Source of the DNA: JAFGTX01 sp942492225
GTDB taxonomy: Bacteria; Bacillota; Clostridia; Peptostreptococcales; Acidaminobacteraceae
Direction: 5' to 3'
Assembly (NCBI GenBank): GCA_942492225.1
Contig: CALODS010000035.1
Span: 81,842 to 145,841, forward strand
Length of the DNA: 64,000 bases
Shown in pieces: positions 34,271 through 42,265 of the stretch. The notes below the pieces were generated by a model. It searched no databases, was not told where the DNA came from, and worked only from the letters and a program-made list of their open reading frames with translations. The number at the start of each line of letters is the position of its first letter. The first letter of the stretch is position 1. A program made the position numbers and the translations under genes.

Positions 34271-36319
34271 ATGAATAGTATTCACTTGAGTAATGAACAA
34301 CAAATTGCATCTGAACACTTGAACGGTGCTGGTTTAACCCTTGCCGTACCCGGCAGTGGGAAAACCACACTTTTAATGGTTAGAACGATGAATCTTATAA
34401 ATCAACATCATATTCCCGCACAAAACATTTTAACCATGACCTTTAGCAAGGCGTCTGCAGAAGATATGAAACGTCGTTTTAGAGAAATTTACCCTTCCTA
34501 TAGCGGTCAGTTGCCATCTTTTATGACCATCCATAGTTTCTGTTTTGGCATACTAAAACAATACCAAAAAAAACATCGGTTAAACTTACAATTAATTGAC
34601 AGTAGCAGTCACTCTAAATTTAATGTCTTAAAGGATATTGTTGCGACTGTTTCTGGCGAACTTATTAGTGACGAGGCCTTAGAACAACTTATCAATGACA
34701 TCGGATATGTCAAAAATATGATGTTATCCAAAGAAGTCTTTTCTGAGCATACAAGTCACAAATTTTTTGATGAAATTTACACTCGCTATGAATCCTACAA
34801 GAAAAAACATCACTTAATTGATTTCGACGACATGCTTACCATGACTTATAATATTTTAAAGGTATCACCAGCTGCATTGAAATTTTTGCAAGATAAACAC
34901 CAATTTATTCAAGTCGATGAAGCACAAGACACTTCAAATATACAATTTGAACTGTTAAAACTTCTTGGGGGTAAACAACCAAATATTTTTATGGTCGCTG
35001 ATGATGACCAAAGTATCTACGCTTTTCGCGGAGCAAATCCTCAGAATTTATTGAATTTCGACAAACACTTTGGACAGGCTAAATATTATTATTTATCAAG
35101 TAATTACCGCTCTACAAAAGAAATTTGTGACACAGGAAATGCTTTTATCAAGCAGAATAAAGCGCGATATGAAAAAACGATGATTCCTAAATTAAACACT
35201 CTTCCAAAATCACCTGTCTATTTAAGGTCGTTTGAAGAACTGGTAAGTCGCAATGACTTTATAATCAATCATATAAAAAATTCTATCGAAACAAATGAAC
35301 ACATTGGCATCCTTTTTAGAAATAATAGTTCTTCTATTGGCCTATCCTACTTACTGCACGAAGAAGGCATTGAATTTTATATCAAAGATAAGGCAATTAG
35401 TTTTTTTAATCACTTTGCGGTTCAAGATATGCTTAATTTTTTACATCTCGCTCTTGCCGATAATGATATAAATGCATTTGAAAAAATTTCTCAGCGCACA
35501 AGTGCTTATATTCCATCAAGTGTTGTGGAATATGTGCGCGCATACAATCGAGGTAGAAATGTTTTTGAAACAGTTCTCGAATGCAAAGAGTTATCTAAGC
35601 CTAACAGAAAGCTAATAGAAACTTACAGAGAGGCTCTTTTGATGATGGCTAACACTTCCCCCTTAAATGCAATACGCCAAGTAGAAAGAGAGTTTGGATA
35701 CCTACAAAGGATAGAAAAAATTTCTTCCAAATACGATACCACTTCCGATAGCATCAAAAGAGTTTTGAATCAACTTAAGATAATTGCACGAAAATGCCAC
35801 TCTATAACAAATTTTATAAACGAAATTGAATCCTTTAAACAGGTTCTTTTAAGCGGTACGACTTATTATAATAGTCGCGTTAGTTTTTCAACTTTTCATT
35901 CATCAAAGGGATTAGAATACGATACTGTTTTTATCATCGATCCTCTTGAGAAGGATCCCAATCAACAAACGGAATTATTAGAGGAAGAGGAACGACGTCT
36001 CTTCTACGTTGCGATGACAAGAGCTAAGCGCAATTTAAACATTCTATATCACCGCTTTGAAGAAGGGGCATATTTAAAAGAGGTTAGCTATTTCCAATTT
36101 TTAAAACAACTATCTAGTGAAACGTTACAGTTTGAAAAGCATAAAACAGAAGTTCAAACAGTTGATCATTCTAATATTACTATTGGCGAGACAATTGAAC
36201 ATGCAAAATTTGGTGTAGGATATATCTGCAATCTTCAAGGGGATGTCATTACCATAGAGTTTGCCGATAAAATTCGTAGTCTATCATTTTCACTTTGCAA
36301 GGAAAAAGGATTATTATAA
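34271..36319 (+). CDS. UvrD/PcrA-like superfamily 1 DNA helicase
   Basis: This is a 682-residue 3'-5' DNA helicase of the UvrD/Rep family. Motif I is LAVPGSGKTTLL, motif II VDEAQDTSN, motif III DDDQSIYAFRGA, motif V FSTFHSSKGLEYDTVFIID and motif VI RRLFYVAMTRAKRNL. The last 45 residues (GETIEHAKFGVGYICNL, then DVITIEFADK) resemble the Tudor-like tail of PcrA that contacts RNA polymerase. It is shorter than PcrA (about 730), and ligA is not adjacent, so I leave it unnamed. It is divergent from tig. Confidence 0.9.
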   Translation: MNSIHLSNEQQIASEHLNGAGLTLAVPGSGKTTLLMVRTMNLINQHHIPAQNILTMTFSKASAEDMKRRFREIYPSYSGQLPSFMTIHSFCFGILKQYQKKHRLNLQLIDSSSHSKFNVLKDIVATVSGELISDEALEQLINDIGYVKNMMLSKEVFSEHTSHKFFDEIYTRYESYKKKHHLIDFDDMLTMTYNILKVSPAALKFLQDKHQFIQVDEAQDTSNIQFELLKLLGGKQPNIFMVADDDQSIYAFRGANPQNLLNFDKHFGQAKYYYLSSNYRSTKEICDTGNAFIKQNKARYEKTMIPKLNTLPKSPVYLRSFEELVSRNDFIINHIKNSIETNEHIGILFRNNSSSIGLSYLLHEEGIEFYIKDKAISFFNHFAVQDMLNFLHLALADNDINAFEKISQRTSAYIPSSVVEYVRAYNRGRNVFETVLECKELSKPNRKLIETYREALLMMANTSPLNAIRQVEREFGYLQRIEKISSKYDTTSDSIKRVLNQLKIIARKCHSITNFINEIESFKQVLLSGTTYYNSRVSFSTFHSSKGLEYDTVFIIDPLEKDPNQQTELLEEEERRLFYVAMTRAKRNLNILYHRFEEGAYLKEVSYFQFLKQLSSETLQFEKHKTEVQTVDHSNITIGETIEHAKFGVGYICNLQGDVITIEFADKIRSLSFSLCKEKGLL

Positions 36320-36324
36320 ATAAA

Positions 36325-36376
36325 AACCGACTTCCATAAGTTTAGACTATTAGGCCTAACTTTATAGAGGTCGGTT
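36325..36376. terminator. Bidirectional terminator between helicase and recX genes
   Basis: A long imperfect hairpin (AACCGAC...ATAA / TTAT...GTCGGTT) has T-rich flanks on both sides. It separates the converging helicase and recX genes; the minus-strand U tract is the better one. Confidence 0.75.
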
Positions 36377-36390
36377 CATTACTTCTAACT

Positions 36391-37023
36391 CTAATCATAT
36401 GATTTTAATCCAAGTGCTCTTAAAACTTCTTTTATTACACCAAATCCATAACCCTTGCGCTGCAAAAAACCTGCAAGTCGATTATATTTTTTTGACATTT
36501 CTAAGGTATCACTTATGCTAGATAATCTACTCGTCGCAATTTCTAAACAACGACTGTATTCATCTTCTTTGAGATTTTCAAGTGCTGTGTCAATCAAATA
36601 TTCATCAATACCTTTTTGCATTAAGTCATATTTCAATTTACGTGGTCCCTGTGTCGAACCTTTGAAAGACAAATACTGTTCAAGAAACACTTCATCATCT
36701 ACATAACCGTATTCTTTTAGCTTTTCTATTGTCTTATTAATTGTAAGTGGTGCATACTCTTTACGTTTTAGTTTATCACGAACTTCTTTTTCCGTATTCA
36801 AACGTCTTGAAACTATATCAATCCCTTTGGCATAGGCCTTTTTCAATTCATCCTTGGACTGTATTTCCTCTAATAACGTCTCCGTTATTTCTGAACCTAC
36901 TGACAACCCATAGTCAATAAGAACATCCATATGAAGGGAGAAATGATACACGCCATCAATAAATATTGAAACGCGCTCTTTGGATTTAATTTGAGTTTTA
37001 ATTTCAGTAATTTTGCCAATCAT
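36391..37023 (-). CDS. recX: Regulatory protein RecX
   Basis: This is a small, helical modulator of RecA filaments, 210 residues. The three-helix repeat structure is visible in SRRLNTEKEVRDKLKRKEYA, TIEKLKEYGYVDDEVFLEQY and GPRKLKYDLMQKGIDEYLID. The N-terminal extension of about 60 residues is usual in Firmicutes. Its start overlaps the stop of the upstream exported-protein gene by one base. recA is not in the window. Confidence 0.9.
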   Translation of the reverse strand: MIGKITEIKTQIKSKERVSIFIDGVYHFSLHMDVLIDYGLSVGSEITETLLEEIQSKDELKKAYAKGIDIVSRRLNTEKEVRDKLKRKEYAPLTINKTIEKLKEYGYVDDEVFLEQYLSFKGSTQGPRKLKYDLMQKGIDEYLIDTALENLKEDEYSRCLEIATSRLSSISDTLEMSKKYNRLAGFLQRKGYGFGVIKEVLRALGLKSYD

Positions 37024-37781
37024 TAATTTGCATATCCTTTTACAACTTCAATTGAAAAACTATCCATTTTTGTATAGTGGCCTGTAAATTGACCATACGA
37101 ATGCATAAATACTTTTACATAAGGTTTATCAATTAACAAGCTATTTACTTTCGCGACTTCACCATTTAGTTTATAAGTTACCTTTTGCGATCTTGAATCA
37201 TAAACAAGCTCTTCTTCAAACCACTCATCAAACTTAGGTTCTAAGAGAGCATACTCATTATTCAATTCCCACAGTGGTGTCATAACCCGAAAAATATGAC
37301 GTCCAGGTCGTTCAGATGTGTCATCATAATTATGAACATATTCTACAAGTGCGATGGTTTCACCTAAACTTCTACTCCAACCTTCACTGCCCGTTACAAG
37401 TTGAAGATCAGGTGTATCTGTTTGAACAAGTGCCATACCACCTGTAAATTTTTCATTTCCATAATGCATCTTAACGCGTCGTTTTATCGTTACAACATCA
37501 CCTTTTTCTACTGAAATTCCTTTAGAAAGTAAAAATGGACCTCTATCTATTTCATCTACTGGAAGAGTTAACAAACCATTTTTAACGTCTACTTTTTTTG
37601 AGCCATCAAACGTTGTTAACCACTCGCCAACAAACCAAAAATCTTGATTTAGACGATCAAAGGAATCTTCATATAGAAATAGTTGCTCGCCTTTTTGTTG
37701 ATTAATTGGATTTTTAAATTGAAAATAGTAAAATCCACTTACCGCTACAATAAAAACGATGAACGCTATAAATTTTCTCAT
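37023..37781 (-). CDS. Predicted exported or membrane-anchored protein, possible beta-jelly-roll fold
   Basis: This 252-residue protein has an N-terminal hydrophobic helix (residues 3-21; FIAFIVFIVAVSGFYYF) without a clear cleavage site. The rest is about 225 residues rich in aromatic and beta-forming residues (EDSFDRLNQDFWFVGEWLTT, then VVTIKRRVKMHYGNEKFTGG). The pattern recalls LamG/family-16-type lectin folds, but I see no glycosidase catalytic motif, so this is tentative. It follows the 33-residue peptide gene by 12 bases and is coupled to recX by a one-base overlap. Confidence 0.6.
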   Translation of the reverse strand: MRKFIAFIVFIVAVSGFYYFQFKNPINQQKGEQLFLYEDSFDRLNQDFWFVGEWLTTFDGSKKVDVKNGLLTLPVDEIDRGPFLLSKGISVEKGDVVTIKRRVKMHYGNEKFTGGMALVQTDTPDLQLVTGSEGWSRSLGETIALVEYVHNYDDTSERPGRHIFRVMTPLWELNNEYALLEPKFDEWFEEELVYDSRSQKVTYKLNGEVAKVNSLLIDKPYVKVFMHSYGQFTGHYTKMDSFSIEVVKGYAN

Positions 37782-37793
37782 ATTATCTCCACA

Positions 37794-37895
37794 TTAAAAA
37801 AGTGCTGCGCTACTTAAGAATGCTGAAGCAAATAACGAAAACACCATTACTCCAACAATTGCAAGCGAAATGACCTTAGTATACTTTCTACTCAT
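37794..37895 (-). CDS. 33-residue single-helix membrane peptide
   Basis: This small gene encodes MSRKYTKVISLAIVG followed by VMVFSLFASAFLSSAALF. A short basic N-terminus precedes one membrane helix. AGGTGA lies 6 bases before the ATG, and the downstream exported-protein gene starts 12 bases after its stop, so it is placed and spaced like a real first gene of the operon. Its size and layout recall Prli42, the stressosome-linked mini-protein of Firmicutes, but sequence similarity is modest and the link is speculative. Confidence 0.65.
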   Translation of the reverse strand: MSRKYTKVISLAIVGVMVFSLFASAFLSSAALF

Positions 37896-37967
37896 TTTTT
37901 ATCACCTATCTTTTTATTTATCGACCGATATTTACCTTTCCTTAACTTCTATTCTACCAAAAAAAAC

Positions 37968-37986
37968 AGCTGGGATAAACCCAGCT
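37968..37986 (-). terminator. Terminator after the GNAT gene
   Basis: A 7-bp stem (AGCTGGG / CCCAGCT) with a 5-base loop is followed on the minus strand by eight U after one G. The stop codon of the acetyltransferase lies in the base of the stem. Confidence 0.85.
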
Positions 37987-38422
37987 ATAATACTAATTCT
38001 AATTCTACATGTTCTTTGTCTTCAATTGTGATGGTAAACCCCACTCTCTCAAACACTTCAATGGCATGGGTATCATCCGGCATAAGAGTCGTTGTAATCG
38101 TTCCACCCATATACTCATAGTATTCTTGTAAATATTCTAATGCCGATTCTACAAAATCAAACCCAATTCCTTTTCCCTGAAAATCAGGCATGAGTGCAAT
38201 GCCCACACGCATATCTTCATCAATGAATGTACATTCCGCAAAACCTACAAGTTCATCATCTGGTGTTAATGCAATAAAACTATCAAACTCAGCAGAACTA
38301 ATTAAATCGTCTAGTGTTGTTTCATGGTTTTCAACATCAAAGCAAGCGTAACGAAATGGCGTTTTCCAGCTCACTACAACGTCACCATACTCATCAGTCA
38401 TTGGTTTAAATTCATACATCAT
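37985..38422 (-). CDS. GNAT family N-acetyltransferase
   Basis: This is a 145-residue acetyltransferase. The acetyl-CoA-binding segment is VGIALMPDFQGKGIGFDFVE, where QGKGIG gives the Q/R-x-x-G-x-G/A motif. The C-terminal AIEVFERVGFTI is also typical. The substrate is unknown. A GGGAGG site precedes two adjacent ATG codons; the first is used. It is apparently monocistronic, ending in its own terminator. Confidence 0.88.
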   Translation of the reverse strand: MMYEFKPMTDEYGDVVVSWKTPFRYACFDVENHETTLDDLISSAEFDSFIALTPDDELVGFAECTFIDEDMRVGIALMPDFQGKGIGFDFVESALEYLQEYYEYMGGTITTTLMPDDTHAIEVFERVGFTITIEDKEHVELELVL

Positions 38423-38467
38423 ACTATCGCCTCCCTTGATAGTTATCTTTTACCCCAAAATATTTTG

Positions 38468-39067
38468 TTAAAAACCTAATTCTTCATCCACTAAATAAAT
38501 TTTATAAGCCATTGTTGGTGGTTTCTTCTCTATTAGAGAAGTTACCATACACATTCTATCGGGAGAATCACAGTCAGTACAACGATTTAAGGTTGCACAA
38601 GGCGTCTTTCGGTTAAGTCTTCGTGCATTTTGAGGACAGGCAATCGTACGAATACGTTCTAATCCCGCTTCATAATTTTTTGCAATTTTATTTTTCCCAA
38701 TAACAAGGATAACTTTCTTCGGACCGTAAAAAAGAGCAGATACACGATTTCCATTGCCATCAATATTTAAAATTTCTCCATCTTCTAGCAAGGCGTTCGC
38801 GCTTGATAAATAAACATCAGCCAACAAGGCTTCTTTGCATACCGCACCTCTATTTTCTGGTTCTGTTTGCCAGTGCCAAAGTGTTTTGTTACCACGTTCA
38901 GCCAACGCCTCGTAAATACCAGTGTCTTTCACCGTAATAGAACCACCAAACCCTACAACTGCATCAGTTGGTATATCTGCCAATAAAGCATCTTTTACTG
39001 CAATTATATTTGGCATAATTTCAACATCAAATCCATTTTTCTCAAGATTCTTTTTTACTTGTTCCAT
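38468..39067 (-). CDS. LUD domain protein (lactate utilisation LutC-like)
   Basis: This is a 199-residue LUD-domain protein (formerly DUF162). It carries DAVVGFGGSITVKDTGIYEA near the N-terminus, a typical feature, and the Cys-rich CATLNRCTDCDSPDRMC near the C-terminus. Family members are associated with lactate oxidation (LutC) but this stand-alone form lacks LutA and LutB neighbours, so the role is uncertain. The start at 39067 has GGAGG 7 bases upstream. It lies 28 bases downstream of the radical SAM gene. Confidence 0.85.
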   Translation of the reverse strand: MEQVKKNLEKNGFDVEIMPNIIAVKDALLADIPTDAVVGFGGSITVKDTGIYEALAERGNKTLWHWQTEPENRGAVCKEALLADVYLSSANALLEDGEILNIDGNGNRVSALFYGPKKVILVIGKNKIAKNYEAGLERIRTIACPQNARRLNRKTPCATLNRCTDCDSPDRMCMVTSLIEKKPPTMAYKIYLVDEELGF

Positions 39068-39095
39068 AAAGCAACCTCCTAACATTATCGTTTCA

Positions 39096-39965
39096 TTATA
39101 AGCCTCTTAATTCTTCACCTTTTAGCAACTCTTCATCTTTTATAGCTTCTTGTATCTCTTCTAATAGACGTTCCTTATCTCTCGGCAAATCACCAGCTAA
39201 AGCAAAATAATTAGATGCATGATTGCTTCTAAACATACACTCATCAACCTTAATTCCTAACATAATTTTATATAATTCGTCCAAAATTTCTTTAGAAGAT
39301 AATAATTTAAATTTCTTTTTTTCAATCATTTCATGTATTTCAGTCATTTCATCCACCAATAGGGTTAAAACACCAATGTAATCAGGGTTCATTTGACTAA
39401 GCACTCTACCTGTTTCAGTCGCGTGATCTTCTGTAAATTCTTCTCCACCAAGTCCCGAAATAACCGTTACTGAAAGAGAAATACCTGCGCGTTTAACTTT
39501 ATTGGCACTCGCTATCATCTGAGTAGCTGTAACACCTTTTTTCATTAGTTCCAAAACTTTTTCACTACCTGATTCTAGACCTAAATATATAATTCCAAGT
39601 CCAAGATCTTTTAACTTAGCAAGCTCTTCATCCGTTTTTCTTAAAATATCCATTGGCGCACCGTAAACACCAATGCGTTCGCACTCAGGAAATGTTTCTT
39701 TAATGGCGTTAAGAATTGGCAATAATCTTTCCATACTAAGTGCTAACGCATTACCATCTGCGATAAATATTCGTTTAACAAATGGATACATATTTCTCGC
39801 TTCACGAATGTCCTCTAATACATCTTCCGTTGGACGTGCTCTAAACTTTTTTTCTTTATACATACTACAAAATACACATTCATTGTGTGCACACCCAATT
39901 GTTGCTTGAAGAATAAAACTTCTCCCTTCACTAGGTGGCCTAAATACCCTACCTTCATACCTCAT
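39096..39965 (-). CDS. Radical SAM protein
   Basis: This 289-residue radical SAM enzyme uses an iron-sulfur cluster to cleave S-adenosylmethionine. The cluster motif is GCAHNECVFCSMYKEKKF, a C-x4-C-x2-C spacing seen in one Elp3/HemN-like branch. Further family features are IFIADGNALAL, GVYGAPMDILRKTDEEL and YLGLESGSEKVLELM. The substrate is unknown. The start at 39965 is fixed by GGAGG with 6-base spacing. It forms a likely pair with the LUD gene. Confidence 0.88.
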   Translation of the reverse strand: MRYEGRVFRPPSEGRSFILQATIGCAHNECVFCSMYKEKKFRARPTEDVLEDIREARNMYPFVKRIFIADGNALALSMERLLPILNAIKETFPECERIGVYGAPMDILRKTDEELAKLKDLGLGIIYLGLESGSEKVLELMKKGVTATQMIASANKVKRAGISLSVTVISGLGGEEFTEDHATETGRVLSQMNPDYIGVLTLLVDEMTEIHEMIEKKKFKLLSSKEILDELYKIMLGIKVDECMFRSNHASNYFALAGDLPRDKERLLEEIQEAIKDEELLKGEELRGL

Positions 39966-40120
39966 TTTACGCCTCCTGTTCACTCCTTTGATATACAAAT
40001 ATATTATATCAATTATAAAGATAATTCGCTATTCATAAAATGTTTACAGTTCTGCGATTGAAGTCATCGATACACTGGTATAAAATAATTACAATAAAGC
40101 TTTAAAATATGGAGGTTATG

Positions 40121-40330
40121 ATGGATAAATTATTAATTGTTGAAGGTATGTCCTGTGCTCACTGTTCAGCGCGTGTTGAAAAAGCTTTAATGGCGCTAGA
40201 TGGTGTTGCCAAAGCATCTGTGAATTTAGAAACTAAGGAAGTTACTGTTGAGTTAATCGGTGATCTTTCAAACGATGCACTTTCTGAAACCGTTGAAGAT
40301 GCTGGTTATGATGTTGTTGATGTAAAGTAA
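40121..40330 (+). CDS. Copper-chaperone-like heavy-metal-associated protein
   Basis: This is a 69-residue HMA-domain protein, CopZ-like. The metal site is VEGMSCAHCSARVEKAL (M-x-C-x-x-C), followed by the betas-alpha fold ending VEDAGYDVVDV. It would ferry copper or another soft metal in the cytoplasm. The ATG at 40121 is the second of two adjacent starts; GGAGG lies 5 bases before it. No copper ATPase is next to it. It is flanked by its own terminator. Confidence 0.9.
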   Translation: MDKLLIVEGMSCAHCSARVEKALMALDGVAKASVNLETKEVTVELIGDLSNDALSETVEDAGYDVVDVK

Positions 40331-40340
40331 AATAATCTAA

Positions 40341-40368
40341 GGCACTTCATATCGTTTTATGAAGTGCC
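40341..40368 (+). terminator. Terminator after the copper-chaperone gene
   Basis: A perfect 10-bp stem (GGCACTTCAT / ATGAAGTGCC) with an 8-base loop runs into ATTTTTTT, 11 bases after the stop. Confidence 0.9.
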
Positions 40369-40385
40369 ATTTTTTTAGACGTGAA

Positions 40386-40418
40386 GACCCCCCAGAATGA
40401 GAGTCATCCTAGGGGGTC
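40386..40418 (-). repeat. Strong 15-bp hairpin in the 3' region of the secreted repeat-protein gene
   Basis: The inverted repeat runs 40386-40400 against 40404-40418 with a 3-base loop and a C5-6/G5 core. As plus-strand RNA it would have two A-C mismatches, but as minus-strand RNA both become G-U pairs, giving 15 continuous pairs. It therefore most likely folds in the transcript of the gene ending at 40474. It lacks a U tract. Confidence 0.6.
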
Positions 40419-40473
40419 CTATGAGTTACATATTCGTTCACTAATTTATTGTGTTGCTTTTGGACTTCTTATA

Positions 40474-41316
40474 TTACTTTTTTAACGTGTTAACCTTTTC
40501 TTTGAAGTCCTCTTTCATATTGTCTCTTATTTTTGCCTTGTTGTCACCCATTTTTTGTAATTTATCACTATTTTTTTGAATTTTTTCTATTGCAGCATCG
40601 CTTAAGCCACCCGATTCAATGATTTCCTGCAATTTTTCTTCTCTTTCTTCTTTTGTTAATCCATCAAATTGACTTCTAATTTCTTCTAATTCTGCTCTTA
40701 CTGATTCGTTTTCAATTTGTTTCTCTTGTTGATTCAATAATTTTTCTAGGGCTTCGCCTGTATAATTACCGCTGTTTATTAATGCCTCAAGTACAGAGCC
40801 TCTATCTTCTTTTGCAACACCATCGAAAGCTGCTTTTATTTCTGCTAGTACTTCTTCACCGATTGTATATTTTTCTATCAATCGATTTACATGTCTTTCT
40901 TGTTTTTCATTCAATGCACTATCATTGATTAATTCTTGCAAAACAACTACTTTTTCTTCATTAGTTTTTTCAGCTAATAAATCTTCTAGCATATCGTCAA
41001 ATTCAATTTTGTTATTAATCGCATCAATATGTGTTTGAATTCTAGTTTTAATATCTTCTGATAAATCATCATTTTCTAATTTTTCTTCCAATGCAGCAAT
41101 TCTTTCTTCATCCGACATTTCCCTAAAAGCATCTATTTCTTGTCTTTTTTCTTCTAACCGATTTTCAAACTTCTCATTCATACGTTCTTTCATTTGTTCC
41201 AAGCGGTCCTCAGGCATTACTTTTTCTTCAAGGGTTGTATCTGCATATACCAATCCTGTTGTCATCATTGCTACAACCATCCCTACTGTTAACCCTTTAA
41301 TTAATAATTTTTTCAT
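40474..41316 (-). CDS. Secreted helical repeat protein, unknown function
   Basis: I do not recognise this 280-residue protein. A signal peptide (about 1-25; LIKGLTVGMVVAMMTTGLVYA) is followed by a nearly all-helical, highly charged body. Four degenerate repeats of about 45-55 residues can be aligned by the pattern EER/K...L(Q/E)E(L/K)I(N/E)..(G/D)xLxx: EERIAALEEKLENDDLSED, EEKVVVLQELINDSALNEK, EDRGSVLEALINSGNYTGE and EEREEKLQEIIESGGLSD. An AGGAGATG site precedes the ATG. It is alone, with a strong hairpin downstream. It may be cell-wall or extracellular; no enzymatic motif is seen. Confidence 0.7.
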   Translation of the reverse strand: MKKLLIKGLTVGMVVAMMTTGLVYADTTLEEKVMPEDRLEQMKERMNEKFENRLEEKRQEIDAFREMSDEERIAALEEKLENDDLSEDIKTRIQTHIDAINNKIEFDDMLEDLLAEKTNEEKVVVLQELINDSALNEKQERHVNRLIEKYTIGEEVLAEIKAAFDGVAKEDRGSVLEALINSGNYTGEALEKLLNQQEKQIENESVRAELEEIRSQFDGLTKEEREEKLQEIIESGGLSDAAIEKIQKNSDKLQKMGDNKAKIRDNMKEDFKEKVNTLKK

Positions 41317-41507
41317 TGTTCACATCTCCTTTAAATTTAAGTTATTTCCAACTGTTTGTTCTTTGTTATAAACCAAGTATAGATTTAAAGTGTGTGAGAA
41401 TTTTCATTAAACTATGTGAAACTATGTGTGTTGTATTACATAAGCATTACACCGGGGAGGACATTTACATTCATGACTCTATATTATAGAAATGACATTA
41501 TAAAAAA

Positions 41508-41541
41508 AGCACCATCCCACAAGTAACTGTAGAATAGTGCT
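41508..41541 (-). terminator. Terminator after the HAD phosphatase gene
   Basis: An imperfect stem (AGCAC.ATcC.ACA / TGT.GaATaGTGCT) is followed on the minus strand by seven U. It lies 12 bases beyond the HAD gene stop. Confidence 0.75.
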
Positions 41542-41552
41542 TCATTTTATTT

Positions 41553-42143
41553 TTATAATAACAAGGCCGCCACTTCTTCCCAGCTAGCCACCGTCGGACC
41601 ATCCCATTCGCCATTGTAATCCGTCTCTTTGAATTTATATAAAAACTTTTGTGATGCTTTTGTTGAATATAAATTTTTAGGGTGATCATCTATAAAGATT
41701 GCATCCTCTTCCATCATGGCCACTCTTGACTTTCCATAACCATTCCCAGATTTATTTATCAGGATAATAATTTCATCCACTTCTGGCAAATGTTCTTCTA
41801 TCCATAAAACTTTTCTTGAAGCATTCATCGGAAATGCTGATGTACATATAATAACTTTATACTTCTGCGTCAATTGCTCAATAACCGTCTTTGCATTATC
41901 ATAAAATTCTAGATAATCAAAGAATGCTTGAGAACCAAAATAATCCTGAATCACTTGAATTGGATTCTCTTCGTGCGCATGAACCAAGGGGCATACTTTT
42001 GTATAAGCCCAGTTTTCATGTTTCATCCACTCTGCAAATACAAACCCATCATAATCTTTATATGTTTCATTATAAATACGACAAATTGCTTTGTCTGAAT
42101 TTACAATAGTTGAATCAAAATCAATATATAAATCTCTTTTCAT
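41553..42143 (-). CDS. HAD-family 5'-nucleotidase-like phosphatase
   Basis: This is a 196-residue haloacid dehalogenase hydrolase. Motif I is DLYIDFDSTIVNSDKA (D-x-D-S-T), motif II has VIICTSAFP, and motif IV reads AIFIDDHPKNL. The layout resembles 5'(3')-deoxyribonucleotidases of the NT5C group and phage-type nucleotidases. The substrate is a guess. It is a single-gene unit with its own terminator. Confidence 0.8.
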   Translation of the reverse strand: MKRDLYIDFDSTIVNSDKAICRIYNETYKDYDGFVFAEWMKHENWAYTKVCPLVHAHEENPIQVIQDYFGSQAFFDYLEFYDNAKTVIEQLTQKYKVIICTSAFPMNASRKVLWIEEHLPEVDEIIILINKSGNGYGKSRVAMMEEDAIFIDDHPKNLYSTKASQKFLYKFKETDYNGEWDGPTVASWEEVAALLL

Positions 42144-42232
42144 AAGTCACCTTCTCTTTCCATACTATTGTAACAGAGTTTATTATTTGGAGACACCCTC
42201 ATTATTTTTGATAATTAGTTAAAGCAATTAAA

Positions 42233-42259
42233 AAGTGCTAGGTATTTACCCTAGCACTT
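42233..42259 (-). terminator. Terminator after the chemoreceptor gene
   Basis: A perfect 10-bp stem (AAGTGCTAGG / CCTAGCACTT) with a 7-base loop is followed on the minus strand by UUUUAAUU, 6 bases past the stop. Confidence 0.85.
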
Positions 42260-42265
42260 AATATG

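Noticed and set aside
41498..41689. 63-codon minus-strand frame overlapping the HAD gene
   Set aside because: It is an alternative frame of the HAD phosphatase 3' end running into its terminator.
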